The notes: a model not told the origin generated them from the sequence alone. DNA of 64,000 bases from Bacillus sp. BHET2 (GCF_005938125.1 NZ_VCQN01000003.1:372001-436000); one strand, 5' to 3'; positions 52,206-60,255 are shown, counted from the first letter of the stretch. Made by a program: numbers and translations.

Positions 52206-52287
52206 ATGGGTGAATTGATTTTCATCACAGGAGCATTTATTGGTTGGGTAAGAGGAAGAGAGGGGACTGGTTCATGAATCGGTCCCC
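52206..52287 (+). other. possible 23-residue membrane peptide ending in a hairpin
   Basis: A short ATG frame (52206-52277, MGELIFITGAFIGWVRGREG...) with AGGAT upstream runs into a near-perfect palindrome GGGGACTGGTTCATGAATCG / GGTCCCC (52262-52287) that holds its stop codon. It could be a tiny membrane protein or chance. Confidence 0.25.
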
Positions 52288-52371
52288 TTGCTAATATTAA
52301 CCCTCTCTATATGATACAATGGTCAAATGCAATTAACATTTTAACCTCACACGGAGATGATCATAATAGAG

Positions 52372-53295
52372 ATGAAAAACTTTTTATATACGTATTCATG
52401 GGAACCGAACGAAGAGTTCTTATGTGCCTTGGAAAAACGATCGCTATTCGGGGACGATTCTGAATCTAGTATTATCCTGAGTCAGGTAGAAGTCGATCCG
52501 AGCAGAAGTCCATTCATCCGGGAGAGGCTGGAGATTGTCTGCGAAGGGCATGACTTTGAAGAATTGTTGAATGAAATACATCAACTTGAAGCAGTGGATG
52601 GATTCAAGGTCGTATTTGTACAGAATCCAGATGTTGATAGAGTAGGCTTCAAAAAACTCCGCCGAATCGAGAAGGAAGTGGGTCTGCACCTGAAAGGGGA
52701 GGCAGAGTTAGTCGACCCTCACATCTGGTTTGGTGTAGCGAAGACGAATGACCGTTGGGTGTTTGGGTATTATGTGAAAAATGAAGCGGTATGGTTGCAC
52801 CATGTGAAGAAGCCCCACAGTTACTCCACTGCCCTAGGTACCCGGGTTGCAAGAGCCGTTGTCAATATAGCGGCACCGGAAACGGAAGGAATCAAAATGA
52901 TTGATCCTTGTTGCGGAATCGGTACGGTCCTTGTGGAGGCATTATCTATGGGTATTGATATCGTCGGCAGTGACCGTAACCCATTGATCCTGGACGGGGT
53001 GAAAGAGAATATCGCACATTTCGGGTTAGAAGGGGAAGTGTCGCTGATGGACATTAATGACGTGACAAACAGCTATGACGTTGCTGTCATTGATCTTCCA
53101 TATAATCTCTGTTCCGTCATAACAGATGACGAACAATTGGAAATGCTTCGCAGTGCAAGACGATTTGCTGATAAGGTCGTGATTGTAACCCTGGAAGATG
53201 TCGATGCGAATGTGGGGAAAGCGGGCTTCGATATTATCGATCGTTGTGAAGTGAGCAAGGGTAGATTTGTCCGGCAAGTACTGGTATGTAAGTAA
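52372..53295 (+). CDS. TRM11-like RNA/DNA methylase family protein
   Basis: A 307-residue methyltransferase of the UPF0020/TRM11 type. N-terminal ~150 residues (opening MKNFLYTYSWEPNEEFLC) form the substrate part. The SAM-binding motif is IDPCCGIGTVLVEALSMGID (about 180-199) and the catalytic motif is DLPYNLCS (about 240-247), a D-L-P-Y variant of the N/DPPY found in N-methylases. It probably modifies an exocyclic nitrogen of guanosine or adenosine in RNA. Start uncertain: the frame opens at 52357 but GGAG abuts that ATG; the ATG at 52372 gives the family-like N-terminus. Single gene with own terminator. Confidence 0.8.
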   Translation: MKNFLYTYSWEPNEEFLCALEKRSLFGDDSESSIILSQVEVDPSRSPFIRERLEIVCEGHDFEELLNEIHQLEAVDGFKVVFVQNPDVDRVGFKKLRRIEKEVGLHLKGEAELVDPHIWFGVAKTNDRWVFGYYVKNEAVWLHHVKKPHSYSTALGTRVARAVVNIAAPETEGIKMIDPCCGIGTVLVEALSMGIDIVGSDRNPLILDGVKENIAHFGLEGEVSLMDINDVTNSYDVAVIDLPYNLCSVITDDEQLEMLRSARRFADKVVIVTLEDVDANVGKAGFDIIDRCEVSKGRFVRQVLVCK

Positions 53296-53296
53296 G

Positions 53297-53328
53297 GAGT
53301 GTGGGAGCGGTTCCCACGCTCTTTTTTT
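53297..53328 (+). terminator. terminator of the TRM11-like gene
   Basis: GAGTGTGGGA and TCCCACGCTC arms, followed by TTTTTTT. Confidence 0.9.
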
Positions 53329-53549
53329 GTGAGAGGAAGGGTGTTGAAAAGTGTGTAATGGAAGAAAAATTGAAATAAGGCAGATAAATCCCCAAAATGG
53401 CAGAATGGCAAATAAACGAACCTTTCCCCTCCCGTAGCATAGATCAACCAGGGACTTCCAGTAACAATCCCGCAAATCTCTGTTTTGAATGAAGATTTGC
53501 CCAAGGAATAGATGTTGTTATTTGTATAGGTCGTCCAACCAAGCGTGCG
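53329..53549. other. intergenic region between two terminators
   Basis: About 220 bases with no gene called. GGCAGATAAAT and GGCAAATAAAC near 53380 and 53407 faintly recall the 20-bp arrays but are not regularly spaced. Confidence 0.3.
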
Positions 53550-53592
53550 AAAAAAGCCCAGAGTCGAATGAACGTGCTCTGGGCTTTTTTTG
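53550..53592. terminator. bidirectional terminator of the ArsR/SRPBCC operon
   Basis: AAAAAAGCCCAGAGTC and GTGCTCTGGGCTTTTTTT arms; serves the leftward operon and could stop rightward readthrough. Confidence 0.88.
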
Positions 53593-53627
53593 TGTGATTT
53601 GAAAATAAGTCATTCAGAAACTAAAAG

Positions 53628-54020
53628 CTATGCGCCTAAGAATTTCTTTAGTGGCTTCCAGTAATTCTCCTGCCATCCTGTTCGTAAATGGTCCCCTTGT
53701 CCTTCAGGAAATCCAGTGTGGTCAAAAATAAGAAGGGTTTCATTTCCTTCCTGTTTCAATTCGAATTTTGCAATGGAATACATACCTGACTCCCAGTTTC
53801 CAGCTCGCCATGCCTGAACGATACGCTCGTTCTCAAGGAGTTCGATCATTCTTCCTTCAATCATTCCCCCGAAACAAGAGAAGGAACCCCCTGCTTCAGC
53901 TTGAATATCAGCAGGTGCATCTCCTGTCATCTTACTGAATTGCTTTGAATCGGTTAAAGCTTGATAAACTTTTTCTGGTGTTGTATTGAACTTGATTTCT
54001 TCATGAATGGTAGTAGTCAT
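53628..54020 (-). CDS. SRPBCC/AHSA1-domain protein (second copy in operon)
   Basis: A 130-residue START-like hydrophobic-pocket protein: N-terminal strand IHEEIKFNTTPEKVYQALTD, a glycine turn AGGSFSCFGGMIEGR, the IVQAWRAGNW strand, and the C-terminal helix GWQENYWKPLKKFL. Third gene of an arsR-SRPBCC-SRPBCC operon, 12 bases after the second. AHSA1 proteins may bind small hydrophobic ligands or stimulate Hsp90; the ArsR link points to ligand handling or detoxification. Ligand unknown. Confidence 0.85.
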   Translation of the reverse strand: MTTTIHEEIKFNTTPEKVYQALTDSKQFSKMTGDAPADIQAEAGGSFSCFGGMIEGRMIELLENERIVQAWRAGNWESGMYSIAKFELKQEGNETLLIFDHTGFPEGQGDHLRTGWQENYWKPLKKFLGA

Positions 54021-54032
54021 TTGTATTTCCTC

Positions 54033-54482
54033 CTATATATTTATGTTGTCACCCGACCAAGGATCTACTCCCAGGTCTTCGCCTTGCCCTAAACATTTTA
54101 TTCGTTCCATGTAATGTGTCCAGCCTTTGTGGTTGGAAGGGACTTTCTCAACCGGAATATCATAATGATTCAGAACAAGCAAGGTTCCTTCATGTTGCGG
54201 GATAAGAAGGAATTCCACAGTCGTTGAGCCTGGGGGCATAATGTCTGAGTCCTTCCATCCCCAGGTCATGACGACCTTTTCGTTTTCGACGATTTCTGTG
54301 TACTCCCCGATGGCGACGTTCTCCCCGTTGATATCAATTCGGTATTTACCGCCGATTTTCGGTTCCAGTAATACGTTTCTGCCCATCCAACGATTCATCT
54401 TGTCAGGGTCGATAAAGAAGGAGAATAGAGTTTCTGGGCTGGATTCGATAAATATTTCTTTTCTAAGATTTTCAGTTGTCAT
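54033..54482 (-). CDS. SRPBCC/AHSA1-domain protein (first copy in operon)
   Basis: A 149-residue AHSA1-type protein: IFIESSPETLFSFFIDPDKM and RWMGRNVLLEPKIGGKYRI (about 9-48), KVVMTWGWKD (about 68-77), and a C-terminal helix with HKGWTHYMERIKCLGQGEDLG. Its start lies within the last codons of the arsR gene (11-base overlap), so it is translationally coupled to the regulator. ArsR/SRPBCC pairs of this kind are common in Bacillus, where the repressor controls its own operon. Confidence 0.87.
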   Translation of the reverse strand: MTTENLRKEIFIESSPETLFSFFIDPDKMNRWMGRNVLLEPKIGGKYRIDINGENVAIGEYTEIVENEKVVMTWGWKDSDIMPPGSTTVEFLLIPQHEGTLLVLNHYDIPVEKVPSNHKGWTHYMERIKCLGQGEDLGVDPWSGDNINI

Positions 54483-54789
54483 GCTTTCTCCTTTCTTCCT
54501 CTTCTGCAGCTTCTTTCAAGCTTAGTAAGCTGTTGTCCCAGAATTGGTCGATGTATGTCTTTAATTCAGAAAAACCTTCCCTTCTGATTCGATAGTAGCG
54601 TTTCGTGCCAGCCTTTCTTACAACGACAAGGCCCGATTGCTCCAAAACTTTCAAGTGCTGTGATATGGCGGGCGCAGATAATTCGAAATTTCCTGCAATT
54701 TCACTTGAAGTAAGCTCCCGATCACGCAAATGCTCCAATATTTTTCGGCGTGTTGGTACAGATAACGAAGAAAATGCTTTTTCAATCAT
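54472..54789 (-). CDS. ArsR-family regulator
   Basis: A 105-residue winged-HTH repressor: ALSVPTRRKILEHLRDRELT (opening at about residue 6), SAPAISQHLKVLEQSGLVVV (about 38-57), YRIRREGFSEL (about 65-75). No ArsR metal-site cysteines (CVC) are present, so it belongs to the metal-independent SRPBCC-linked branch. No ribosome binding site precedes the ATG, and the promoter sits so close that the mRNA probably starts at the ATG (leaderless). First gene of the operon. Confidence 0.87.
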   Translation of the reverse strand: MIEKAFSSLSVPTRRKILEHLRDRELTSSEIAGNFELSAPAISQHLKVLEQSGLVVVRKAGTKRYYRIRREGFSELKTYIDQFWDNSLLSLKEAAEEEERRKHDN

Positions 54790-54795
54790 GTTATT

Positions 54796-54824
54796 AATTT
54801 AGCATGTGCTTAATTAAGTGTCAA
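54796..54824 (-). promoter_or_regulatory. promoter of arsR operon with internal palindrome
   Basis: On the minus strand TTGACA (54824-54819), 17-base spacer, TAAATT (54801-54796), then only six bases to the ATG. The spacer holds the palindrome CTTAATTAAG (54809-54818), a likely ArsR operator that would block polymerase. Confidence 0.65.
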
Positions 54825-55217
54825 CTTAATTTCAGGTTCAGAAATGTAGGGATGTAAGCCGTTCAATTAGAAAACGGTTATCTTGCATGATGATTCCCAA
54901 AAGTACGGCACTAATCCGTTTCTAATTATTCTTTTCATTGGGTTTAGAAGACTTCCTATCAATACGCTGGTCCTGTATAGCTGAAAGAGGTATGTTCGAC
55001 TGCCCTGAGCATGATTGATGTTTACAACATAAGGACGTGACCAGAATAGAAAGAAGAAAGAGCTCGGGAATCATATTCTTATCTTTTTTTTGCCGTTTTA
55101 AGAATATTTTTCTATTCTCAAAAAATAATATAATCAATTGGAAGCGTTTAGAGAGTGGGGGAAAGTCAGCGTTACCAAGGGTTTGAGTCGATGAAAGCGC
55201 TTGGCATTTTCTCCCTT
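54825..55217. other. intergenic region upstream of des
   Basis: AT-rich. A minus-strand frame at 54922-55137 has no ribosome binding site and no recognisable domain. A cre-like TGAAAGCGCTTGGCA (about 55191-55205) could bind CcpA upstream of des. Confidence 0.35.
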
Positions 55218-55283
55218 ATGACATTTGTCATGCCCAGCATATGACACCTACTACTAACACGATGATTTCGCTTATCCTATAAT
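55218..55283 (+). promoter_or_regulatory. des promoter with candidate DesR sites
   Basis: A perfect palindrome ATGACA-TT-TGTCAT (55218-55231) and a further half-site ATGACA (55241-55246) lie upstream of a TATAAT (55278-55283). The distance from the -10 suits an activator. DesR of B. subtilis activates des from inverted sites in the same position. Confidence 0.55.
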
Positions 55284-55316
55284 GAATTCAACGCCTTAAA
55301 TGAAGGGAATAATGAC

Positions 55317-56348
55317 ATGACAAATATAAAAACGTTGAAAAAAGAAGTTGCTCCTTATGAAAAATCAACAAATAAAGAAAGTATATGGCAGATCGTAAAT
55401 ACGCTCGGACCATTCTTTCTATTGTGGTTCCTTGCGTATCAGAGTCTTTCGATATCGTACTGGCTTGCACTCGTTCCAATCGTGATAGCAGCAGGATTCT
55501 TGACCAGAATCTTCATTATCTTTCATGATTGCACCCATTTTTCTTTCTTTAAAAGCCGTAAAGCCAATCGGGCAGTCGGAACGGCCATGGGTGTACTGAC
55601 ACTGTTCCCATTCGATCAGTGGGGGCATGAACATGCGGTCCATCATGCGACTAGTGGAAACCTGGATAAGCGTGGAACAGGTGACATTTGGACTCTGACA
55701 GTTGAAGAGTATTTAGCAGCACCTTTCAAAACTCGTTTAGCGTATCGCTTTTACCGCAGTCCACTCGTTATGTTTGTGTTAGGACCGATTTACGTATTCC
55801 TTCTTAAAAATCGATTCAATCGTAAGAATGCCAGAAAGAAAGAACGTAATAACACGTATTTAGTTAATGTGATCATCGTGACGCTTATCGCACTTCTATC
55901 TGTTGCCCTTGGATGGCAGGAATTCCTTCTAGTGCAGGGATCCATCTTCATGATTTCCGGATCCATCGGGATTTGGTTGTTCTATGTGCAGCATACGTTT
56001 GAAGATTCTTATTTCGAAGAAGATAAAGAATGGCAGTATGTTTTGGCAGCTGTTGAGGGTAGCTCATTCTATAAGCTTCCAAAAATCATGCAGTTTTTGA
56101 CAGGGAACATCGGGTATCACCATATCCACCATTTGAGTCCAAGAGTGCCGAACTATAAGCTGGAAGAAGCTCATATTAATTCGGAGCCATTACAAAACGT
56201 ACCGACGATTTCTCTTGCAACCAGCTTGAAATCCCTACGATTCAAACTATGGGATGAAGATAACAAAACGTTTGTAAGCTTCAGAGGAGTCAAATCTAAA
56301 GCTAAATCTAAATCACGTATTTCTACAGAAGCCAAACCTGAATTATAA
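55317..56348 (+). CDS. des: membrane fatty acid desaturase
   Basis: A 343-residue acyl-lipid desaturase with the three histidine boxes: H70DCTH74, H104EHAVHH110 and H268HIHH272, and about four to six membrane helices. It introduces a double bond into phospholipid acyl chains after cold shock (delta-5 in B. subtilis Des). Start after AAGGGA. The C-terminal ~25 residues are basic (KSKAKSKSRIS). Upstream DesR-like sites suggest cold-induced activation; the only DesR-like gene nearby, just downstream, is badly eroded. Confidence 0.92.
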   Translation: MTNIKTLKKEVAPYEKSTNKESIWQIVNTLGPFFLLWFLAYQSLSISYWLALVPIVIAAGFLTRIFIIFHDCTHFSFFKSRKANRAVGTAMGVLTLFPFDQWGHEHAVHHATSGNLDKRGTGDIWTLTVEEYLAAPFKTRLAYRFYRSPLVMFVLGPIYVFLLKNRFNRKNARKKERNNTYLVNVIIVTLIALLSVALGWQEFLLVQGSIFMISGSIGIWLFYVQHTFEDSYFEEDKEWQYVLAAVEGSSFYKLPKIMQFLTGNIGYHHIHHLSPRVPNYKLEEAHINSEPLQNVPTISLATSLKSLRFKLWDEDNKTFVSFRGVKSKAKSKSRISTEAKPEL

Positions 56349-56426
56349 TCTAAACCGACTCTCCTTATGAACGAACCATATAAGGGGAGTCTTTACTTGA
56401 TACAGATGTAAAAGGAGAGAACCTAC

Positions 56427-56900
56427 ATGATCCGCATTGTAATTGCAGACGACCAGGAATTATTGTTAGGGACGATCGGCTCTCTACTCGACCTGGAAGA
56501 AGACATGGAAGTAGTGGGAATGGCTAAGAACAGAGAGCATGCCCTGGAACTCATCGAACAACGGCAACCCGACCTCTTCATCCTCGATATGGAGAATCTA
56601 CTGAGGGACGGACCTCTAACAGATATAGGATGTCATTTGGTATTGTTCACGACATTCGCTAAAGAGGGATATTTGGAACAGGTTCAACAAATCGGTGCAA
56701 ACGGGTACTTATTGAAAGACAGTCCGAGCGAGGAGTTAACGTCTTCGATTCGCAGGATCATGGAGGGAGCACAGGTATATTCTCCGAAGCTCATAGAGAA
56801 GAAGGAGTCGGTTTCCTATGAGATCCCTCATGCGCCGGGTACGATGAAGAAGAACTATTTTACGATGATTATGGATAAGATGAAGCATCCGACAGGGTGA
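56427..56900 (+). CDS. eroded DesR-like response regulator
   Basis: A 157-residue relative of DesR (199 in B. subtilis). The receiver part is recognisable (MIRIVIADDQELLLGTIGSL; phosphoacceptor Asp in LFILDMEN; TTFAKEGYLEQ; Lys in YLLKDSPSEEL). Two regions are damaged. After the phospho-Asp, the usual MPGKTGLEAAEELK-type helix is replaced by a short stretch containing LRDGPLT, encoded by a GAGGGACGGACCTC repeat unit. At the C-terminus most of the LuxR-type HTH is missing, keeping only a shadow of its last helix (PGTMKKNYFTMIMDKM). DNA binding is unlikely. No desK follows. The frame is open, so a protein may still be made. Confidence 0.7.
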   Translation: MIRIVIADDQELLLGTIGSLLDLEEDMEVVGMAKNREHALELIEQRQPDLFILDMENLLRDGPLTDIGCHLVLFTTFAKEGYLEQVQQIGANGYLLKDSPSEELTSSIRRIMEGAQVYSPKLIEKKESVSYEIPHAPGTMKKNYFTMIMDKMKHPTG

Positions 56901-56913
56901 TACATGTGATTTT

Positions 56914-56966
56914 AGTCTGAACTTCAAAACGTTAGTTATTAACGTTTCGGGGATCAGGCTCTTTGT
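56914..56966 (+). terminator. terminator after the DesR-like gene
   Basis: AGTCTGA...TCAGGCT outer arms and AAAACGTTA/TAACGTTT inner arms, followed by CTTTGTG. Imperfect but long. Confidence 0.55.
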
Positions 56967-57044
56967 GTTATAAATAGGAATTGTATTACATATATGTATC
57001 TAAATGTTAAACTATAGAAAAAGAGCAATGAGAGGGGAGTTTAT

Positions 57045-57422
57045 ATGTATCCAGACGGTAATGTGATGTTCGACATCGCACCAATCTTTATTGGTGTGAT
57101 CTTTGTGATCGTTATAGTAGCAATCATGTTTTCTGCTGCCAAAGGAGTAACGGAATGGAGTCAAAATAATCAATCACCAAAGCTTAATGTGGCTGCAAGG
57201 GTACTGGCTAAAAGGACGAATGTCAGAGGCGGAGGAGAAACGAGAGCTTACAGTGAATATTATGTTACCTTCGAAGTGGAAAGTGGTGACCGCATGGAGC
57301 TTAAGGTGAAGGATACTGAGTATGGAATGCTTGCGGAAGGGGACCAGGGAGAACTGTCCTTCCAAGGCTCGCGTTATCTTGGATTCATTCGGGGAAGAGC
57401 TGACGTACATATTCAATCATAA
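57045..57422 (+). CDS. DUF2500 family protein
   Basis: A 125-residue protein with one N-terminal membrane helix (about 12-34) and a C-terminal beta-rich domain (VAARVLAKRTNVRGGGETRA at about 49-68, then YYVTFEVESGDRMELKVKD, then GDQGELSFQGSRYLGF), which is the DUF2500 pattern. Function of the family is unknown. AGAGGGGAG is upstream of the ATG; a terminator follows at once. Stands alone. Confidence 0.82.
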   Translation: MYPDGNVMFDIAPIFIGVIFVIVIVAIMFSAAKGVTEWSQNNQSPKLNVAARVLAKRTNVRGGGETRAYSEYYVTFEVESGDRMELKVKDTEYGMLAEGDQGELSFQGSRYLGFIRGRADVHIQS

Positions 57423-57455
57423 ATGCGGGACCCTACTTGTAGGATCCCGCATTTC
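57421..57455. terminator. terminator between DUF2500 gene and rluF
   Basis: AAATGCGGGACCCTAC and GTAGGATCCCGCATTT arms; symmetric, so it likely terminates both converging genes. Confidence 0.88.
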
Positions 57456-57457
57456 AT

Positions 57458-58165
57458 TTACCATTCCTTCGGTTCGTAATCCAAATCTTGAAATAATCTG
57501 TTCTTTTCCTTCTTAGAAAGATCTCGCCACTGACCGACAGGAAGATTCCCTAATTGAATATTCATGATCCGTGTACGCTGTAGGCGATATACTTCATATC
57601 CAAGCACTTCGCACATACGACGGATCTGCCGATTCAACCCTTGAGTCAAGGTGATTTGGAAAACATATTTAGACACCTGTTCCACTTTACAAGGAAGTGT
57701 TTTCGTACCAAGGATTTTGACACCTTCTGACATCTGCTTTAAGAAATCGTCTGAAATCGGGCGGTCTACAGTCACCATGTACTCCTTCTCATGCTGATTT
57801 TCTGCACGGAGGATTTCATTGACGATATCCCCATCGTTCGTCATGAGGATCAAGCCATCTGACTCCTTGTCCAATCGTCCGATGTTAAAAATTCGCAACG
57901 GATGATTGACAAGATCCACGATATTACCCTTCACGCCTTTTTCAGTTGTACTCGTAATTCCAACCGGTTTATTTAAGGCGATATACACATTGTTTCTGGC
58001 AACTCTCACAGGGGCTCCGCTTACCAACACATCATCACCGGGATTCACCTGATCGCCAATATTGGCAACCTTCCCGTTGATCATGACCCGGCCTTCAGTG
58101 ATTAATTTATCTGCACCTCGTCTGGATGCTTTTCCAGCTTCGCTTATATATTTATTAATTCGCAT
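57458..58165 (-). CDS. rluF: 23S rRNA pseudouridine synthase, RluF/RsuA family
   Basis: A 235-residue pseudouridine synthase. N-terminal S4 RNA-binding domain ([20 protein letters not shown], about 2-21) and catalytic [16 protein letters not shown] (about 94-109, Asp in RLD), followed by [20 protein letters not shown] (about 175-194). The RsuA-like C-terminal pattern fits RluF (U2604 of 23S rRNA), but RluE/RluB-type assignments are hard to exclude by eye. The ATG at 58165 is better spaced from AAAGG than the GTG at 58174. Confidence 0.85.
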   Translation of the reverse strand: MRINKYISEAGKASRRGADKLITEGRVMINGKVANIGDQVNPGDDVLVSGAPVRVARNNVYIALNKPVGITSTTEKGVKGNIVDLVNHPLRIFNIGRLDKESDGLILMTNDGDIVNEILRAENQHEKEYMVTVDRPISDDFLKQMSEGVKILGTKTLPCKVEQVSKYVFQITLTQGLNRQIRRMCEVLGYEVYRLQRTRIMNIQLGNLPVGQWRDLSKKEKNRLFQDLDYEPKEW

Positions 58166-58281
58166 CGGTAACACAACCTTTATTTGATAATAACTATTCT
58201 AAGAATATCGGACTGGCTGTTTATTTTCAAGGGAATGTATGAGTACATAAATGGGCAATTATGGTTACTATCAAAGACTAT

Positions 58282-58488
58282 AGATTGTTGTTTTCTAACA
58301 TAAGAGCTATCAAGGCTCTGTCTATAAGTGAGTGCTATAGATGGTGAGGCTAAAATAGACCACTGCACACGTTGGAAAATGTATTTTCTCCACTTTTAAA
58401 TAATTTAAGGGTACTTACTTAGTTGATTTCCTCTGCAGGTGCCCGACTCACGCCCCGCGGAAAGCGAGCACCTGCAGAGGAAATCACG
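58282..58488. repeat. deletion derivative of the MITE-like element
   Basis: GATTGTTGTTTTCTAA...GGCTCTGTCTAT...GATGGTGAGG matches the left part of the 28442-28957 element. Then CTAAAATAGACCACTGCACA matches its middle, so the 28518 module and ~60 more bases are absent. The second module is reduced to a clean hairpin at 58422-58488 (arms TGATTTCCTCTGCAGGTGC and GCACCTGCAGAGGAAATCA). Abuts the mta promoter. Confidence 0.75.
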
Positions 58489-58511
58489 ACAACCTACGTT
58501 TAAAAATAGCC

Positions 58512-58542
58512 TTTACATTGACGCAACGTCAAGCTGTAAAGT
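58512..58542 (+). promoter_or_regulatory. MerR-type promoter of mta
   Basis: TTTACA (58512-58517) and TAAAGT (58537-58542) are separated by 19 bases, the over-long spacer typical of MerR-activated promoters. The spacer begins with the operator palindrome TTGACG-CAA-CGTCAA. Confidence 0.8.
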
Positions 58543-58565
58543 AGTAATTATCAGGAGGTGAAATC

Positions 58566-59339
58566 ATGGAATATACAGTGAAGAAGCTGGGGGAGATCGC
58601 TTCAGTGAGTACACGAACCCTTCGCTATTATGATGAAATCGGGCTTCTAAAGCCGGCTAGAACCAATTCTTCAGGATATAGGATCTATGGGCAGAAAGAA
58701 GTCGACCGCCTGCAGCAGCTCCTCTTTTACAAAGAATTAGGAGTAGGGCTGGATGAGATCAAGGCTATTCTCGATGATCCCTCCTTTGATGCAACGAAGG
58801 CTTTACAGGAGCATCGGGGGAAATTACTGGCTCGACGTGATCAACTCGATCAATTGATTAAGAATGTCGAAAAGACAATACATGTAAAGAAAGGGAGAAT
58901 CACCATGTCAGATAAAGAAAAATTTGAGGGGTTCAAACAAAAGATGGTGGAGGATAATGAGAAAAAGTACGGAAAAGAAGTACGAGAAAAATATGGTGAC
59001 ACGGCAGCAGACCAATCCAAGGCTAACATGATGAACATGTCCAAGGATGAGTGGGTGCAGGTCACGAAACTGGAACAGGAAATCAAAGAAACCTTAGAGG
59101 AAGCATTCCAAACGGGTGATCCTTCAAGTATGGCAGCCCAAAAAGCAGCAGACCTCCATAGGCAATGGATTTCATTCCATTGGGGGCATTACAGCAAAGA
59201 AGCACATGCCGCCCTTGCCCAAATGTATGTAGATGATGAGCGATTTAAGGCTTATTATGATGCCGATCAAGACGGGGTAGCAGCATTTCTTAGAGATGCG
59301 ATTAATATTTATACTGGAGAGAACAGGGAAGTGGAATAA
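58566..59339 (+). CDS. mta: MerR-family regulator with TipAS domain (Mta-like)
   Basis: A 257-residue activator. MerR HTH at about 3-72 (YTVKKLGEIASVSTRTLRYY, then DEIGLLKPARTNSSGYRIYG), a dimerising coiled coil (about 78-112), and a C-terminal TipAS antibiotic-recognition domain (about 125-255; WISFHWGHYSKEAHAALAQM). B. subtilis Mta activates multidrug exporter genes and itself. The 19-bp-spacer promoter just upstream indicates autoregulation; no exporter gene is adjacent. AGGAGG precedes the ATG. Confidence 0.9.
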   Translation: MEYTVKKLGEIASVSTRTLRYYDEIGLLKPARTNSSGYRIYGQKEVDRLQQLLFYKELGVGLDEIKAILDDPSFDATKALQEHRGKLLARRDQLDQLIKNVEKTIHVKKGRITMSDKEKFEGFKQKMVEDNEKKYGKEVREKYGDTAADQSKANMMNMSKDEWVQVTKLEQEIKETLEEAFQTGDPSSMAAQKAADLHRQWISFHWGHYSKEAHAALAQMYVDDERFKAYYDADQDGVAAFLRDAINIYTGENREVE

Positions 59340-59424
59340 ACAAGAAGTTCTCTCTCCCTCCAAAAAGTGTTATGATATGAGGACGAACTTGAAAGAACGA
59401 ACCTTAATATAATGGAGTGGAAAA

Positions 59425-59574
59425 ATGAGTAAACCAAAGAAGAAGAGTGGAACAGGCCAAGGAACTGGAAAAAAAGGCTGGAATCGCTGGCAGGCCGGAG
59501 CCAATAAGAAGAAAAGCTACAAGCCTTATACAAGTAAAGGTGTAAAGCATGGTAGCAAGCAGGAAGATAATTAG
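59425..59574 (+). CDS. small basic protein, DUF3934-like
   Basis: A 49-residue, very Lys-rich soluble peptide: MSKPKKKSGTGQGTGKKGWN, then RWQAGANKKKSYKPYTSKGVKHG. It fits my memory of the Bacillus DUF3934 family (GTGKKGWxRWQAxANKxKS). GGAGTGG is five bases upstream, and a terminator follows directly. Function unknown; a nucleic-acid or ribosome association is plausible from the charge only. Confidence 0.75.
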   Translation: MSKPKKKSGTGQGTGKKGWNRWQAGANKKKSYKPYTSKGVKHGSKQEDN

Positions 59575-59583
59575 TTATCAGTT

Positions 59584-59617
59584 AGTCCATTTCTTGTCTG
59601 GAATGGGCTTTTTTTTG
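59584..59617 (+). terminator. terminator after the small basic protein gene
   Basis: AGTCCATT and GAATGGGCT arms, then TTTTTTT. Confidence 0.82.
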
Positions 59618-59895
59618 TCCTTAAAACGAATGAAGCATTGGAATCGAATGAGAGAAGGGAAATGATCTCTTTCTATTTATTAAAATCTACCTTCTATTGA
59701 GGAGGACGCATATTATGAAGAAAGTTCTTAACAGTCTCATTTGATGCAAACAATTATTAAGAGAAACAGAGGTTTAAACTTGTTCACTTAATCATGAAAA
59801 GTCGAGATTAAAGCTTTTTGATCGGAAGAAGGAAAATTCAAATGAACCATTTTAGTTTCTTCCAATAGGGTTTAAAAATAAAATCAGAAAAAAGT

Positions 59896-59924
59896 TTGCT
59901 TTTTTTACGATTTCCTGTTATTCT
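59896..59924 (+). promoter_or_regulatory. promoter of cold-shock gene copy 1
   Basis: TTGCTT, 17-base spacer, TATTCT. Identical boxes and spacing recur before copy 2. Confidence 0.65.
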
Positions 59925-60049
59925 AAGTAAGAATTATTTTTGTTCGGTCTGTAAGGAATGAAAGTATTTAAACTTTTCGCCTTTGATATCTAACTTGAGC
60001 AACGATAGTAATAAAACGTGGATTCAAGTCCACACAGGAGGATACACAC
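59925..60049 (+). promoter_or_regulatory. long 5' leader of cold-shock gene copy 1
   Basis: A ~115-base untranslated leader, typical of cold-shock mRNAs. Blocks TTTTTGTTCGGT, TATCTAA-TTGAGCAAC, TAGTAATAAA and a hairpin GTGGATTCAAGTCCAC right before AGGAGG are conserved in copy 2. The region 59618-59895 before it holds nothing recognisable. Confidence 0.6.
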
Positions 60050-60250
60050 ATGCAAGAAGGTACAGTAAAATGGTTTAACGCAGAAAAAGGTTTCGGTTTC
60101 ATCGAAATCGAAGGTGGAGAAGATGTATTCGTACATTTCTCAGCTATCCAAGGCGAAGGATTTAAATCTTTAGACGAAGGTCAAAAAGTTACATTTGACA
60201 CTGAGCAAGGTCAACGTGGACTTCAAGCGACTAACGTAAACAAAGCGTAA
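60050..60250 (+). CDS. csp: cold-shock protein, copy 1
   Basis: A 66-residue cold-shock domain protein with RNP1 KGFGFIEI (about 13-20) and RNP2 VFVHFSAI (about 27-34), preceded by W8. It binds single-stranded RNA and DNA and acts as an RNA chaperone. AGGAGG upstream. The protein is identical to the one encoded at 60818. Highly acidic, as in CspB/CspD of B. subtilis; which orthologue it is cannot be told. Confidence 0.95.
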   Translation: MQEGTVKWFNAEKGFGFIEIEGGEDVFVHFSAIQGEGFKSLDEGQKVTFDTEQGQRGLQATNVNKA

Positions 60251-60255
60251 TAGCT

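Noticed and set aside
54922..55137. 71-codon minus-strand frame with a lipoprotein-like start
   Set aside because: No ribosome binding site and no recognisable domain; low-complexity AT-rich region.
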